A stretch of 64,000 nt of DNA from Aequorivita sp. H23M31 (GTDB lineage: Bacteria > Bacteroidota > Bacteroidia > Flavobacteriales > Flavobacteriaceae): positions 1,736,001 through 1,800,000 of the forward strand of contig NZ_CP034951.1 of NCBI RefSeq assembly GCF_004022485.1, read 5' to 3'. Within the stretch, counting starts at the first letter, position 1. Each line of letters starts with the position of its first letter. Below, one piece after another: positions 7,850 to 16,697 of this stretch. The notes beneath the pieces were generated by a model. The model worked only from the letters and a program-made list of their open reading frames with translations, was not told the DNA's origin and searched no databases. Both the position numbers and the translations under genes were made by a program.

Positions 7850-9832
7850 TTAAAGAACGCGATTCAATTTGTTTGACAGGAGTTTTTTAAGTCCAATATA
7901 TGCAACTATTTCTTGAAGGCTTGCCTCCTTATCCTCTTCTACATCTTGTTTTAATGTCTCAGACAGCTCATCAATCTTTTTGGTAACTAGAAATCTGCGA
8001 AGACTCAGAATTGTTTCGCTTACAATCTGCGCGATCGTTTTATCCTTTTCCTTGACATAAATTTGCATCCTATCCCACTGATGCAAAGTATAGCGTTCAT
8101 CTTCCATTAAAATATGGGTTACTCCCGAAGCAATTTCGGGATCTAATTGGTTTACAAACGACTCCGATTTCGAATCCGGATTTTCAACAAACCGCTTAAT
8201 GATTTCTGAATAGATTTTCTGGAATTCTGGATTTGTGAATTCAATTTCATCTTCTTGAAGATCTAAATAAATCTTCTCAAATACCCGCGAACGATAGATT
8301 TCAGGTGTAAGATCCAGTCCGCCCCGTTCGTCGCTCTCTATTACCATTTCTTCAAATTCTTCCTCCATATCCCCATAGAGCACCAATAATTCAATCAGCT
8401 TTTGTTCCAATTGAAATTGAACATCCACTTTTTTAGCTGGCATTTTTTCCGAGGAAACAACTTCAAAGGGTTCAGAAGCTTTTTCTTCCTTCACATTTCT
8501 ATCCTTACGTTCTTTTCGCAGCAGTTGGGCTATGGAATTGAAAAGTACCTGTTCGGAAATATCCATAATATGTGAACATTCCTTTAGGTAAACCTCCCTC
8601 TTAATAGCATCGGGTATTTTGGCGATACTGGCCACCATATCGTGAATGGTTTCCGACTTTTTTATGGGATCGTTTTTAGCATCAGCAGCGAGGAGCGAAG
8701 CTTTGAAAGTGATAAAATCCTTGGAATTCTCTTGTAAATAATGTGTTAGCTCCTCTAAAGAATTCTTTCTTGAAAAGCTATCGGGATCCTCACCTTCAGG
8801 AAAAGAACAAATCTTTACGTTCATTCCTTGTTCTAGGATAAGATCGATACCGCGCAGAGATGCTCTAAGCCCCGCCGCATCTCCATCAAAAAGAACGGTA
8901 ATGTTTTTTGTAAGTCGGTTAATAAGCCGAATCTGCTCTGGTGTAAGCGCGGTTCCCGATGAAGAAACCACGTTGTGGATTCCGGTTTGATGAAATTGGA
9001 TAACGTCTGTATATCCCTCTACCAAATAGCAATTATCCTCTTTGGAAATACTTTGCTTGGCATGAAAAATACCGTAAAGCACTTTACTTTTATGGTAGAT
9101 ATCACTTTCGGGCGAGTTCAGATATTTGGCCGCCTTTTTATCTGAAGTAAGAATCCGGCCACCAAAACCGAGGGTGCGCCCGCTCATACTTCGGATTGGA
9201 AACATCACTCTTCCCTTAAAGCGATCAAACATTTTTGTTGGCGAACCTGTTGAAGTATCTTCTTTTACAATAGATAGTCCCGTTTTCTCGAGGAACTCTA
9301 GCTTATAGCCTTTTTTGATGGCGTGCGTGGTAAAAGCATCCCAAGAATCTGGAGAATAACCAAGTTCGAATTTTTTTATGGTATCATCCGTAAATCCCCG
9401 TTCCTTAAAGTAGGAGAGCCCTATTGCCTTTCCTTCCTCAGTCTTTAATAAGATATTATGAAAATATTCCTTGGCAAAATCGCTGACCAAATATAAACTT
9501 TCACGCGAATCGGCTTCTTCCTTTTGCTCTGTAGTTTGTTCAGTCTCCTCTATTTCAATTCCGTACTTTTTGGCTAAAAACCGAATTGCTTCCGGATAGG
9601 TGAAATGTTCATGCTCCATTAAAAATGAAACTACATTTCCACCTTTTCCACTACTAAAATCCTTCCAAATCTGTTTAACGGGTGAAACCATAAAACTAGG
9701 AGAACGCTCATCTGTAAATGGACTTAACCCTTTATAATTGCTCCCAGATTTTTTTAACTGAACAAAATCACCTATTACCTCCTCCACTCGGGCAGTTTCA
9801 AAAACGTTGTCTATTGTGGTTCTGGAAATCAC
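7850..9832 (-). CDS. dnaG: DNA primase DnaG
   Basis: DnaG makes the RNA primers for replication. The 660-residue protein has the N-terminal CHC2-type domain, then the TOPRIM core with YLVEGYTDVIQFHQTG and VLFDGDAAGLRA, and a C-terminal helicase-binding region with low-complexity linkers. The N-terminal zinc finger has lost all four expected ligands: the usual C-P-F-H is S37-P-F-T40 and the usual C-F-G-C is D58-F-S-S61, while the surrounding fold residues remain (ERSPSFMVSP, GKGGN). I recall the same change in other Flavobacteriaceae. The catalytic acidic residues look intact. Confidence 0.96.
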   Translation of the reverse strand: MISRTTIDNVFETARVEEVIGDFVQLKKSGSNYKGLSPFTDERSPSFMVSPVKQIWKDFSSGKGGNVVSFLMEHEHFTYPEAIRFLAKKYGIEIEETEQTTEQKEEADSRESLYLVSDFAKEYFHNILLKTEEGKAIGLSYFKERGFTDDTIKKFELGYSPDSWDAFTTHAIKKGYKLEFLEKTGLSIVKEDTSTGSPTKMFDRFKGRVMFPIRSMSGRTLGFGGRILTSDKKAAKYLNSPESDIYHKSKVLYGIFHAKQSISKEDNCYLVEGYTDVIQFHQTGIHNVVSSSGTALTPEQIRLINRLTKNITVLFDGDAAGLRASLRGIDLILEQGMNVKICSFPEGEDPDSFSRKNSLEELTHYLQENSKDFITFKASLLAADAKNDPIKKSETIHDMVASIAKIPDAIKREVYLKECSHIMDISEQVLFNSIAQLLRKERKDRNVKEEKASEPFEVVSSEKMPAKKVDVQFQLEQKLIELLVLYGDMEEEFEEMVIESDERGGLDLTPEIYRSRVFEKIYLDLQEDEIEFTNPEFQKIYSEIIKRFVENPDSKSESFVNQLDPEIASGVTHILMEDERYTLHQWDRMQIYVKEKDKTIAQIVSETILSLRRFLVTKKIDELSETLKQDVEEDKEASLQEIVAYIGLKKLLSNKLNRVL

Positions 9833-10083
9833 GGGGTTCTGGGTTTTTGTGATTCGGGGTTTGGGAATCGGGATTTGTTTCGGTAAAAATAGGAATATAA
9901 AAAGGAAACCTACGGTTAGATATTATGAGTTATGAATAATGAGTTTAATGATTATATGAGTTTGAGTTTTGTACATTTCTTTTTTCTCTTTTATATTTTT
10001 CTATTCCATTTTCTTGTTTCTTGTTTTTCGTCCATTATTTATAATCCATAATTCTGAATTCCTAATTCTGAATTGTTTCCCGT

Positions 10084-11148
10084 CTAATCAAAATCTAATC
10101 GGAAGCCAAGAGATAAAAGATTTTTATCAATGGGCTGGTTTTCAAACAGAGGCGATAACTCATATTTGGCAAAAAGACTAAAGGAGCCATAGCCTACATA
10201 GGCTCCTACGCCATATACGAAATCAGTTGTGTTATAATCTCTTTTTATTTTTTGCTTTACCTTTCTACCATCCTCCCTGTACTTCAATTTTTGCATTGTT
10301 TCAATATTCAATCCACCATAACCTCCAAAACCGATTTTAAATTGTTTTTGAGTGGAAAACCGTATATAATTCTGACTTTCAATTTTCTTTGATGGTCCTA
10401 ATTCAAAATATACTGGAATCACGATATTTGTAAATCGCACTTCGCTTTTTCGGAGTTCGGATGGAAATTGTTCCATAGTATTGATACCGTTGTTATCCAC
10501 TAAATACGTATTATCTCGAGGAGTTAATTTATTCCATTCAAAACCCAAACCATATTTTATTCTCAGGAAATTGGACTTTTTAAAAACCCGGGTTGTTTGG
10601 CTTATCCCAACTTCAAATGAAGTGGATCTTCCTACGGAAACATCCGTATTTCCATAAGAATTATCATCATCAACCAGATCCAATAATCCCCAAGTGAGGT
10701 AGACACCAGTTTTAGTACGAAAATCATATACTTCTTTCTTTTCCTTTTTTCTTTTAACCGAGGTTTTTATTACAAAGTCATTCGCATCTTCATCCCAACC
10801 CACGTAAATACCGGTTTTGGATTCCTTTTCCTGATCTCCATTTCTATCTGCCAGTTCAAGCGTGTTCTTCAAAATAATTAAACGATTTTCAATGTTCTTG
10901 GCGTGTTTTTCGGCAGCCTTATTTTTTAAGGTATCAGCTTCAGTTTTTGAAATTGAACCATTCTGCAAACGGTTGTTTATTTCTTCCACCTCAACTTTTA
11001 GCGCCTCTCTTTCATCTTGGATAATTGTCTCCTTGGCTTCCGTAAATTGTTGATCTTTAATTTGATCAGTGGTCTGTTGGGCGTATGAATACATACTAGA
11101 AATAAGGTAAAATGTAACGGTCGTGATTAATATGGATAGAGATTTCAT
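10084..11148 (-). CDS. Secreted outer-membrane beta-barrel protein with coiled-coil N-terminus
   Basis: The protein is 354 residues with a signal peptide ending near SYAQQ (about residue 24). Next comes a charged, helical stretch of about 90 residues (EREALKVEVEEINNRLQNGSISKTEADTLKNKAAEKHAKNIENRL) and a long region of alternating beta strands ending in FRLDFD, as in porin-like barrels. I do not recognise a specific family. It follows the ECF sigma and anti-sigma genes by 63 bases on the same strand, which suggests it is a target or a sensor output of that regulatory pair. Confidence 0.75.
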   Translation of the reverse strand: MKSLSILITTVTFYLISSMYSYAQQTTDQIKDQQFTEAKETIIQDEREALKVEVEEINNRLQNGSISKTEADTLKNKAAEKHAKNIENRLIILKNTLELADRNGDQEKESKTGIYVGWDEDANDFVIKTSVKRKKEKKEVYDFRTKTGVYLTWGLLDLVDDDNSYGNTDVSVGRSTSFEVGISQTTRVFKKSNFLRIKYGLGFEWNKLTPRDNTYLVDNNGINTMEQFPSELRKSEVRFTNIVIPVYFELGPSKKIESQNYIRFSTQKQFKIGFGGYGGLNIETMQKLKYREDGRKVKQKIKRDYNTTDFVYGVGAYVGYGSFSLFAKYELSPLFENQPIDKNLLSLGFRLDFD

Positions 11149-11211
11149 AGTATTGATTTTTATACGGTTAGTAGTAAATTTATTTGATTTTAGGATTTAT
11201 AAAAATTGAGG

Positions 11212-11988
11212 TTAATCGTTTCGCTGTGAAATAGCGGTTCGTAGTTTTTGATAGCCTTCGCCGAAAGCTTCGAAAACCTTATCTCGAAAACTTTTTTCTA
11301 ATTCCCATTCTGCCTCATCCAACAAGGCAGCAGCGTCAATCCTTGGGCTATTAAGGATTTGATGGGTCTGAATATTCCGACGTGCATTATGTAAAAGTCT
11401 ATCTACTTCTTCGGAAGATGTTTCCTCATTTTCAACTATAAGTGTACCTGAAGAGACAATTTCGTCAACCTTCGTAATGATGACAATATCTTTTTGCTTT
11501 ACGGTTTCTTCCGTTGATTTTTCTCTCTTTAATCGATCTTCTTGTGAAATAGCTAATGCTTCAATCTTTTTAATTTTTTTATCTATTGCAGATTGCTTAA
11601 TATGAGGGGAAGGTTTCAATTCCTTGTTTCGTATAGAATCGGATTTGCTTTCAGCTTTATCCTTCTTCGTATTGCTTTTACCTTCTATCCTCTCCTCTGA
11701 GCTTGGGATTATTAAGGTATTTGTAACCGTTGGAAGTTCAGATTTGTGTGGATCATTTTCTATTACCAGACTGTTTTCCCCCTCAAATGAATTCTGATTA
11801 AAGAAAATGGAAACCGCAACGAGCAAACCAGCCAAACTGGCAGCAATATAATACCAGGTTTTTGATTTCTTTTTAGGTTGTTTTTTGTCCAACTGGGATT
11901 CTAGTTTTTTCCAAGCATCATGAGAAGGCTTTATCTCCCTATTTTCCAACTTCTCACGGATGTTATTTTCTAGGTTATAGGCTGCCAT
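11212..11988 (-). CDS. Probable anti-sigma factor, single-pass membrane protein
   Basis: This is a 258-residue protein with an N-terminal cytoplasmic motif (LENNIREKLENREIKPSHDAWKKLESQL) that recurs in Bacteroidota proteins encoded next to ECF sigma factors. One membrane helix at about 45-62 (TWYYIAASLAGLLVAVSIFF) is followed by a long charged periplasmic region. No zinc-binding HxxxCxxC motif is seen. It overlaps the sigma gene by 14 bases, which supports a sigma/anti-sigma pair. The function is inferred from context, not from a recognised catalytic or binding motif. Confidence 0.7.
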   Translation of the reverse strand: MAAYNLENNIREKLENREIKPSHDAWKKLESQLDKKQPKKKSKTWYYIAASLAGLLVAVSIFFNQNSFEGENSLVIENDPHKSELPTVTNTLIIPSSEERIEGKSNTKKDKAESKSDSIRNKELKPSPHIKQSAIDKKIKKIEALAISQEDRLKREKSTEETVKQKDIVIITKVDEIVSSGTLIVENEETSSEEVDRLLHNARRNIQTHQILNSPRIDAAALLDEAEWELEKSFRDKVFEAFGEGYQKLRTAISQRND

Positions 11989-12541
11989 AATTAATACTGT
12001 TTTGATTATTCAATTTTTTCTGAAGCATTTTCCGTGCTTTAAAGAGCTGCGTTTTTGATGTGCTTTCACTTATTTGAAGAAGCTCGGCAATTTCGCTGTG
12101 TTTATAACCCTCAACGCCGTAAAGAACAAAAACCGTTTTATAACCCTCGGGAAGTGCATCTATCAAACTTTGAATCTCAGCTTCTTCCAATTCAGTTTCG
12201 ATATAGGTGGAATAGTCACAAGTATTTTCAATAGTTTCATTGGATATAAAGTTCAATTTCTTTTCCTTCCGAAGTTGGGAAATACTTTCATTGACCATTA
12301 TACGTCTAATCCATCCCTCAAAACTTCCCTCATTTTTAAAATCGGATAGATGTGTAAACATTTTTAAAAAACCCGCCAACATAACTTCTTCCGCCAGATC
12401 GGTATTTTTTATATACTGTCGGCAAACTCCCAGCATCTTTGGCGAGAATATATTGAAAAGCTGATGTTGCGCCTGACGGTCGCCCCTGGAGGCCTTTTCA
12501 ATCAATTTGGAATAGTTTTTATGCAAGTTGATAATTTTCAA
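11975..12541 (-). CDS. ECF-type RNA polymerase sigma factor
   Basis: This is a 188-residue sigma-70 family factor with only regions 2 and 4. Region 2 includes DRQAQHQLFNIFSPKMLGVCRQYIKNTDLAEEVM and EGSFEGWIRRIMVNES. Region 4 is the helix-turn-helix segment LPEGYKTVFVLYGVEGYKHSEIAELLQISESTSKTQLFKARKML. The length is typical for ECF factors. It is first in a three-gene unit with the anti-sigma-like gene (14-base overlap) and a barrel protein, so it probably responds to an envelope signal. Confidence 0.93.
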   Translation of the reverse strand: MKIINLHKNYSKLIEKASRGDRQAQHQLFNIFSPKMLGVCRQYIKNTDLAEEVMLAGFLKMFTHLSDFKNEGSFEGWIRRIMVNESISQLRKEKKLNFISNETIENTCDYSTYIETELEEAEIQSLIDALPEGYKTVFVLYGVEGYKHSEIAELLQISESTSKTQLFKARKMLQKKLNNQNSINYGSL

Positions 12542-12693
12542 AACACACTTCGTTGTTTGGGTCTCTATTTTAATAGACGCTCGGTTTCGGAAAAAGGTTG
12601 CCTGTTGAGAAAAAAGTTTCTGGTTTCAGGTTTCAGGTTGAGATTTACGTGGTAAGTGGTCAGTAATGGGTAAAATTCAGAATTGAGAAATAT

Positions 12694-13671
12694 TTACTTT
12701 TTTCTGGAGATTACGTAGTTTACCATAACTTCAAGGGATTCCTTGTATGGCGAATCGGGATAGGTGGCAAGGAGCTGGAGAGCTTCCTGTTGGTATTCTT
12801 TCATTTTTCCTACGGCATATTCTAGACCGCCATTCTCTTTTACGTATGCAATGACTTCTTTTACGCGCTTCTTATCCTTGTTATGATTTTTAACCGAATT
12901 TATAAGCCATTTATTTTTTTCTGGAGAAGCGTGATTGAGGGCATATATTAAAGGAAGGGTCATCTTTTGTTCCTTGATATCAATACCGGTTGGTTTTCCG
13001 ATATGTTCATTTCCGTAATCAAAAAGGTCGTCCTTAATTTGAAAAGCGGTACCAATAAGTTCCCCGAACTTTCGCATTTTTTCAACCTCTTCATCCGATG
13101 CCATAACAGATTGAGCGCCCATAGCACAACACGCGGCAATAAGGGTGGCGGTTTTTTGTCGGATGATCTCAAAATATACTTCTTCGGTAATGTCTAGTCT
13201 TCTAGCTTTTTCAATCTGAAGTAGCTCACCCTCGCTCATTTCCCGAACAGCGACGGAAATAATCCGTAATAAATCGAAATCACCATTGTCAATAGAAAGC
13301 AAAAGACCTTTCGACAATAAATAATCGCCCACTAGAACAGCGATCTTGTTTTTCCAAAGCGCATTTAAGGAGAAGAAACCACGTCGGCGGTCACTATCGT
13401 CCACCACATCGTCATGAACTAAGGTTGCTGTATGGATAAGTTCGATTACAGAAGCCCCCCGATAAGTCCGTTCATTAACCTCTCCATTTCCCGTCATTTT
13501 TGCAATAAGAAAAACAAACATGGGCCGCATCTGTTTCCCTTTTCTATTTACAACATAATGTGTAATTCTATTAAGTAGCGAAACCTTGGAAGACATGGAG
13601 TCGGAGAACTTTCTTTCAAAAAGCTCCATCTCTTTTTCAATTGGAAGTTTGATGCGTGAAACTATCTTCAT
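12694..13671 (-). CDS. Polyprenyl (octaprenyl-type) diphosphate synthase
   Basis: This is a 325-residue trans-isoprenyl diphosphate synthase that extends allylic diphosphates with isopentenyl diphosphate, probably for the menaquinone side chain. The first aspartate-rich motif is DDVVDDSDRRRG and the second is FQIKDDLFDYGNE. The N-terminal NRKGKQMRPMF binds isopentenyl diphosphate. Chain length cannot be read reliably. A -7 box ends only 8 bases before the ATG, so the transcript may have almost no leader. Confidence 0.92.
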   Translation of the reverse strand: MKIVSRIKLPIEKEMELFERKFSDSMSSKVSLLNRITHYVVNRKGKQMRPMFVFLIAKMTGNGEVNERTYRGASVIELIHTATLVHDDVVDDSDRRRGFFSLNALWKNKIAVLVGDYLLSKGLLLSIDNGDFDLLRIISVAVREMSEGELLQIEKARRLDITEEVYFEIIRQKTATLIAACCAMGAQSVMASDEEVEKMRKFGELIGTAFQIKDDLFDYGNEHIGKPTGIDIKEQKMTLPLIYALNHASPEKNKWLINSVKNHNKDKKRVKEVIAYVKENGGLEYAVGKMKEYQQEALQLLATYPDSPYKESLEVMVNYVISRKK

Positions 13672-13679
13672 AAAGAAAT

Positions 13680-13687
13680 CAAAGATA
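13680..13687 (-). promoter_or_regulatory. -7 promoter box for the polyprenyl synthase gene
   Basis: On the minus strand this reads TATCTTTG (TAnnTTTG), with its last base 9 positions before the A of the ATG at 13671. If transcription starts about 5-6 bases after the box, the leader is only a few bases long. Confidence 0.5.
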
Positions 13688-13770
13688 AGTAAATTGGCCT
13701 AGTGATTTTTGTAATCTAATTAGGATGATCCAAAAGAAATGACCCTCGGGTTATAAGAGTAAACTTTAAA

Positions 13771-14814
13771 TTATTTCTGCTTATTCGCCAACTGCCCGCA
13801 GGCGGCATCAATATCCTTTCCTCTGCTTCTACGCACGGTAACCGGAATATGGTAATATTCTAGCCTATCAATATACTGTTGGGTTATTTCTGGAGCCGCT
13901 TGTTGAAAATGGCCATCGTCTATAGGATTATATTCGATAAGATTGACCTTGCAAGGAACGTATTTGCAAAACGCTACCAGAGCCTCAATATCTTCTGGTT
14001 TGTCGTTTATATCCTTCCAAACTATATATTCATATCGAATTTTTCTTTTGGTTTTGCTGTACCAATACTCCAATGCTTCCCGAAGATCGGTAAGCGTAAA
14101 GTTCTTGGCAAAGGGCATAATCTGCTCTCTCTTCTCCTGAATGGCAGAATGCAGGGAAACGGCTAAATGGAACTTAACCTGATCATCAGCTAATTTCTTG
14201 ATCATTTTTGGAACCCCAGAGGTCGAAACAGTAATCCGTTTGGGCGACATTCCCAATCCTTCCTCAGAGGTTATCTTTTCGATGGATTCCAATACATTTT
14301 TGTAATTCATCAAAGGTTCGCCCATTCCCATATATACAATATTCGAAAGGGGCTTGTCGTGATATAATCTACTTTCGCGATCTATGGCAACCACTTGATC
14401 GTATATTTCATCTGCATTGAGATTCCGCATTCTTTTTAAGCGGGCAGTTGCACAAAAAGAACAGTCCAAACTACAACCCACTTGGGAAGAAACACAGGCA
14501 GTGGTTCTTTTATTGGTAGGAATTAATACAGATTCAACTATGAGATCGTCGTGTAATCTTACAGCATTTTTAATTGTACCATCGGAGCTTTTTTGAAGAT
14601 GATCCACCTTGATGTGGTTAATTACAAAATTCTTGTCCAAATGTGCCCGGGTTTCCTTGGAAATGTTGGTCATTTCGTCAAAGCTATGCGCTCCCTTACT
14701 CCATAACCATTCGTAAACCTGAGTGCCCCGAAAAGCCTTGTCTCCAATACTTTCAAAAAAATCCTGAAGTTCCTTTTTTGAAAGTGCTCGTATATCCTTT
14801 TTTGCTGTAATCAT
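13771..14814 (-). CDS. rlmN: Dual-specificity rRNA/tRNA methyltransferase RlmN
   Basis: RlmN is a radical-SAM enzyme that methylates C2 of A2503 in 23S rRNA and A37 in some tRNAs. The 347-residue protein has the cluster motif CSLDCSFCATARLKRMRN (CxxxCxxC). It also has GMGEPLMNY and RITVSTSGVPKMIKKL, and a C-terminal cysteine in DIDAACGQLANK that serves as the methyl-carrying residue in the family. Length and motif order are standard. A -7 box ends 4 bases before the ATG, suggesting a leaderless message. Confidence 0.97.
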   Translation of the reverse strand: MITAKKDIRALSKKELQDFFESIGDKAFRGTQVYEWLWSKGAHSFDEMTNISKETRAHLDKNFVINHIKVDHLQKSSDGTIKNAVRLHDDLIVESVLIPTNKRTTACVSSQVGCSLDCSFCATARLKRMRNLNADEIYDQVVAIDRESRLYHDKPLSNIVYMGMGEPLMNYKNVLESIEKITSEEGLGMSPKRITVSTSGVPKMIKKLADDQVKFHLAVSLHSAIQEKREQIMPFAKNFTLTDLREALEYWYSKTKRKIRYEYIVWKDINDKPEDIEALVAFCKYVPCKVNLIEYNPIDDGHFQQAAPEITQQYIDRLEYYHIPVTVRRSRGKDIDAACGQLANKQK

Positions 14815-14818
14815 GCTG

Positions 14819-14826
14819 CAAAATTA
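14819..14826 (-). promoter_or_regulatory. -7 promoter box for rlmN
   Basis: On the minus strand this reads TAATTTTG. Only 4 bases separate it from the ATG at 14814, so a start site at the usual distance would fall on or next to the initiation codon. Confidence 0.45.
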
Positions 14827-14919
14827 CGGGATTTTATAAGAATAGCGATTAAGCAAAAGGAATCTTGTAAAAGACAACAGAAGAATTCAAGAGTTATGAA
14901 AAATATCGCAGAACCAGAA

Positions 14920-16578
14920 TCAACGTTTAACGACTATTTTTTTGGTTATGGAATCACTACTGTCCTCATCCGTTAAGCGCAGAAGATATATACCTTCGTC
15001 AAGGTTTTCTACGGAAATAGAATTGACACTATTGTATAGTGTTCCCGCCTGCATTTGCTGTCCTATTATAGTGAAGAATTGGTAGGTAAGATGTGGATAG
15101 CTTGCATTTTTCACCGTAATGGTTGAACTGACGGGATTGGGGAATATCTCCAGTTCGCCCATAGGTGTAAAAACTGGTACGTTCAAGATATTCTGAAGGG
15201 TTTCAATAGAAGTCTGACCTGAATTTCCTGGATCCAACCAATCTTTTAATCTTGTTTCAGGACTGTAGCCAGAATCCCAGGATACTCCAAAACGTCCATA
15301 AATATCGTAGTTTTGGTTGTTTTCCGTTCCTACGCAGGAAGATTCGCCTGCATATAATTGTCCGATAATTTTTCCGCGTTCATTAAAAAGAGGAGAACCA
15401 GAAGAACCACTTTCGGTTGTTCCTAATTCCCACCCGTTTCCAGTACCGTGCTGACCGCCACCTATCAACCAGACTTTTACACCGTTGGCATTTATTTTTT
15501 CTGCGCCCGAGTCGTCCCGACAAATTTTCATTATATCTCCATTTGGATGGTGAATGCCCACTTCAAACAAAGGATCGGTATCGGAGTTATCCCATCCGGC
15601 AAATGCAACATCCCAAGAATCAGGGATATCATCATACAATTTAACCAGCGCAAAATCGCTTAAACCATTATTGGCCATGAGTTTGGCCCCACTTACCGTA
15701 AAATTATTGCGAAGGTCGCCACTATCCTCACCGGTACCACATACAGGCCTAGGACTCACCCAATTAAAACGGATAGACCAAAAAGAAGGATCGCTATTTT
15801 CTAAACAATGATTGGCAGTTAAGATATACGGAGTTTTATCAGCTTTGGTATTATTGACCAAAACCGCAGAACAGAGATAACCGTTCCCAAGATTTACAAA
15901 AGCAACGGATTTTTTTAATATATCCTTTTGCGAATCGAAATCGGGCCCGATAGGACAGTTTACATCATAATTGCAAGGGCCCGAGCCATTCATCCTGTTT
16001 CCCAGAGGATTTGTGGGGTTAATTTCGCCCATTCTATATCCGTGGATAATACTACCTATTTCCAACCGTGGTTTTGCAGAAGTTCCAGCCGCCTGAAAGT
16101 ACTCTATCCAAACAGTATCCCCATTTATAAACCAGGTACCTAACCGATTGGATTCCCGATTTTGGGCGTTGGTGAAAGTTTGGGCCACGGTGGTTCTTTC
16201 ATTATTAAATAATTGAAGTCTAGAACCTGGGGGAAGGAAAAAATCAGTGAAATTAATGCTTATGTTGAGCGCATTTTGAGATTGAATAACCACCTGCCAG
16301 ATTTTCCCACCGTTTGGTAGGTCTGTCCAAAGCCCATCTTCATCCATATTCAACTGCAAGGAACGTTGAATGCCATAACGCCATGGAATACTTTTATCCA
16401 AATCGTTTATGCTATCCTGAGCCATAACCACACCCATATCCAATGGGTTTAGCTGAATAAGTCTCGGACTTTTGGACAAGGTGGTGCTCCAACTTTCAGG
16501 CATAGGATTACCCACCTCTTGGGAAAAGAGATTAAAAACAAAAAATAAAGAAAAGAAGAAAAGTATAATTTCTCTCAT
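14920..16578 (-). CDS. Secreted trypsin-like serine protease with T9SS sorting domain
   Basis: This is a 552-residue exported protease. It has a signal peptide to about residue 20 (FVFNLFSQ) and a beta-rich N-terminal region to about 200. The peptidase domain has His257 (TANHC), Asp308 (SDFALVKL) and Ser393 (GSSGSP). Several cysteines (C202, C208, C236, C258, C280, C353) could form disulfides as in lysyl endopeptidase-like enzymes. The last 75 residues (MGELEIFPNPVSSTITVKN to IVVKR) are a type A sorting domain that directs export through the type IX system. The host's gldB is consistent with that system. Confidence 0.93.
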   Translation of the reverse strand: MREIILFFFSLFFVFNLFSQEVGNPMPESWSTTLSKSPRLIQLNPLDMGVVMAQDSINDLDKSIPWRYGIQRSLQLNMDEDGLWTDLPNGGKIWQVVIQSQNALNISINFTDFFLPPGSRLQLFNNERTTVAQTFTNAQNRESNRLGTWFINGDTVWIEYFQAAGTSAKPRLEIGSIIHGYRMGEINPTNPLGNRMNGSGPCNYDVNCPIGPDFDSQKDILKKSVAFVNLGNGYLCSAVLVNNTKADKTPYILTANHCLENSDPSFWSIRFNWVSPRPVCGTGEDSGDLRNNFTVSGAKLMANNGLSDFALVKLYDDIPDSWDVAFAGWDNSDTDPLFEVGIHHPNGDIMKICRDDSGAEKINANGVKVWLIGGGQHGTGNGWELGTTESGSSGSPLFNERGKIIGQLYAGESSCVGTENNQNYDIYGRFGVSWDSGYSPETRLKDWLDPGNSGQTSIETLQNILNVPVFTPMGELEIFPNPVSSTITVKNASYPHLTYQFFTIIGQQMQAGTLYNSVNSISVENLDEGIYLLRLTDEDSSDSITKKIVVKR

Positions 16579-16651
16579 TATCTGTTGCTAAATAGGATAC
16601 TAAGATAATTGATTATTTTCATAATTCGCAATCAGACGTCCAAAAATGAAA

Positions 16652-16673
16652 AATCCCGACTTTCATCGGGATT
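16652..16673 (-). terminator. Intrinsic terminator downstream of queA
   Basis: Perfect arms AATCCCGA/TCGGGATT flank a 6-base loop. On the minus strand the stem is followed by TTTCATTTTT. It lies 25 bases after the queA stop codon. Confidence 0.8.
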
Positions 16674-16697
16674 CTCATAAGTTGTAGTAATTAAAAA

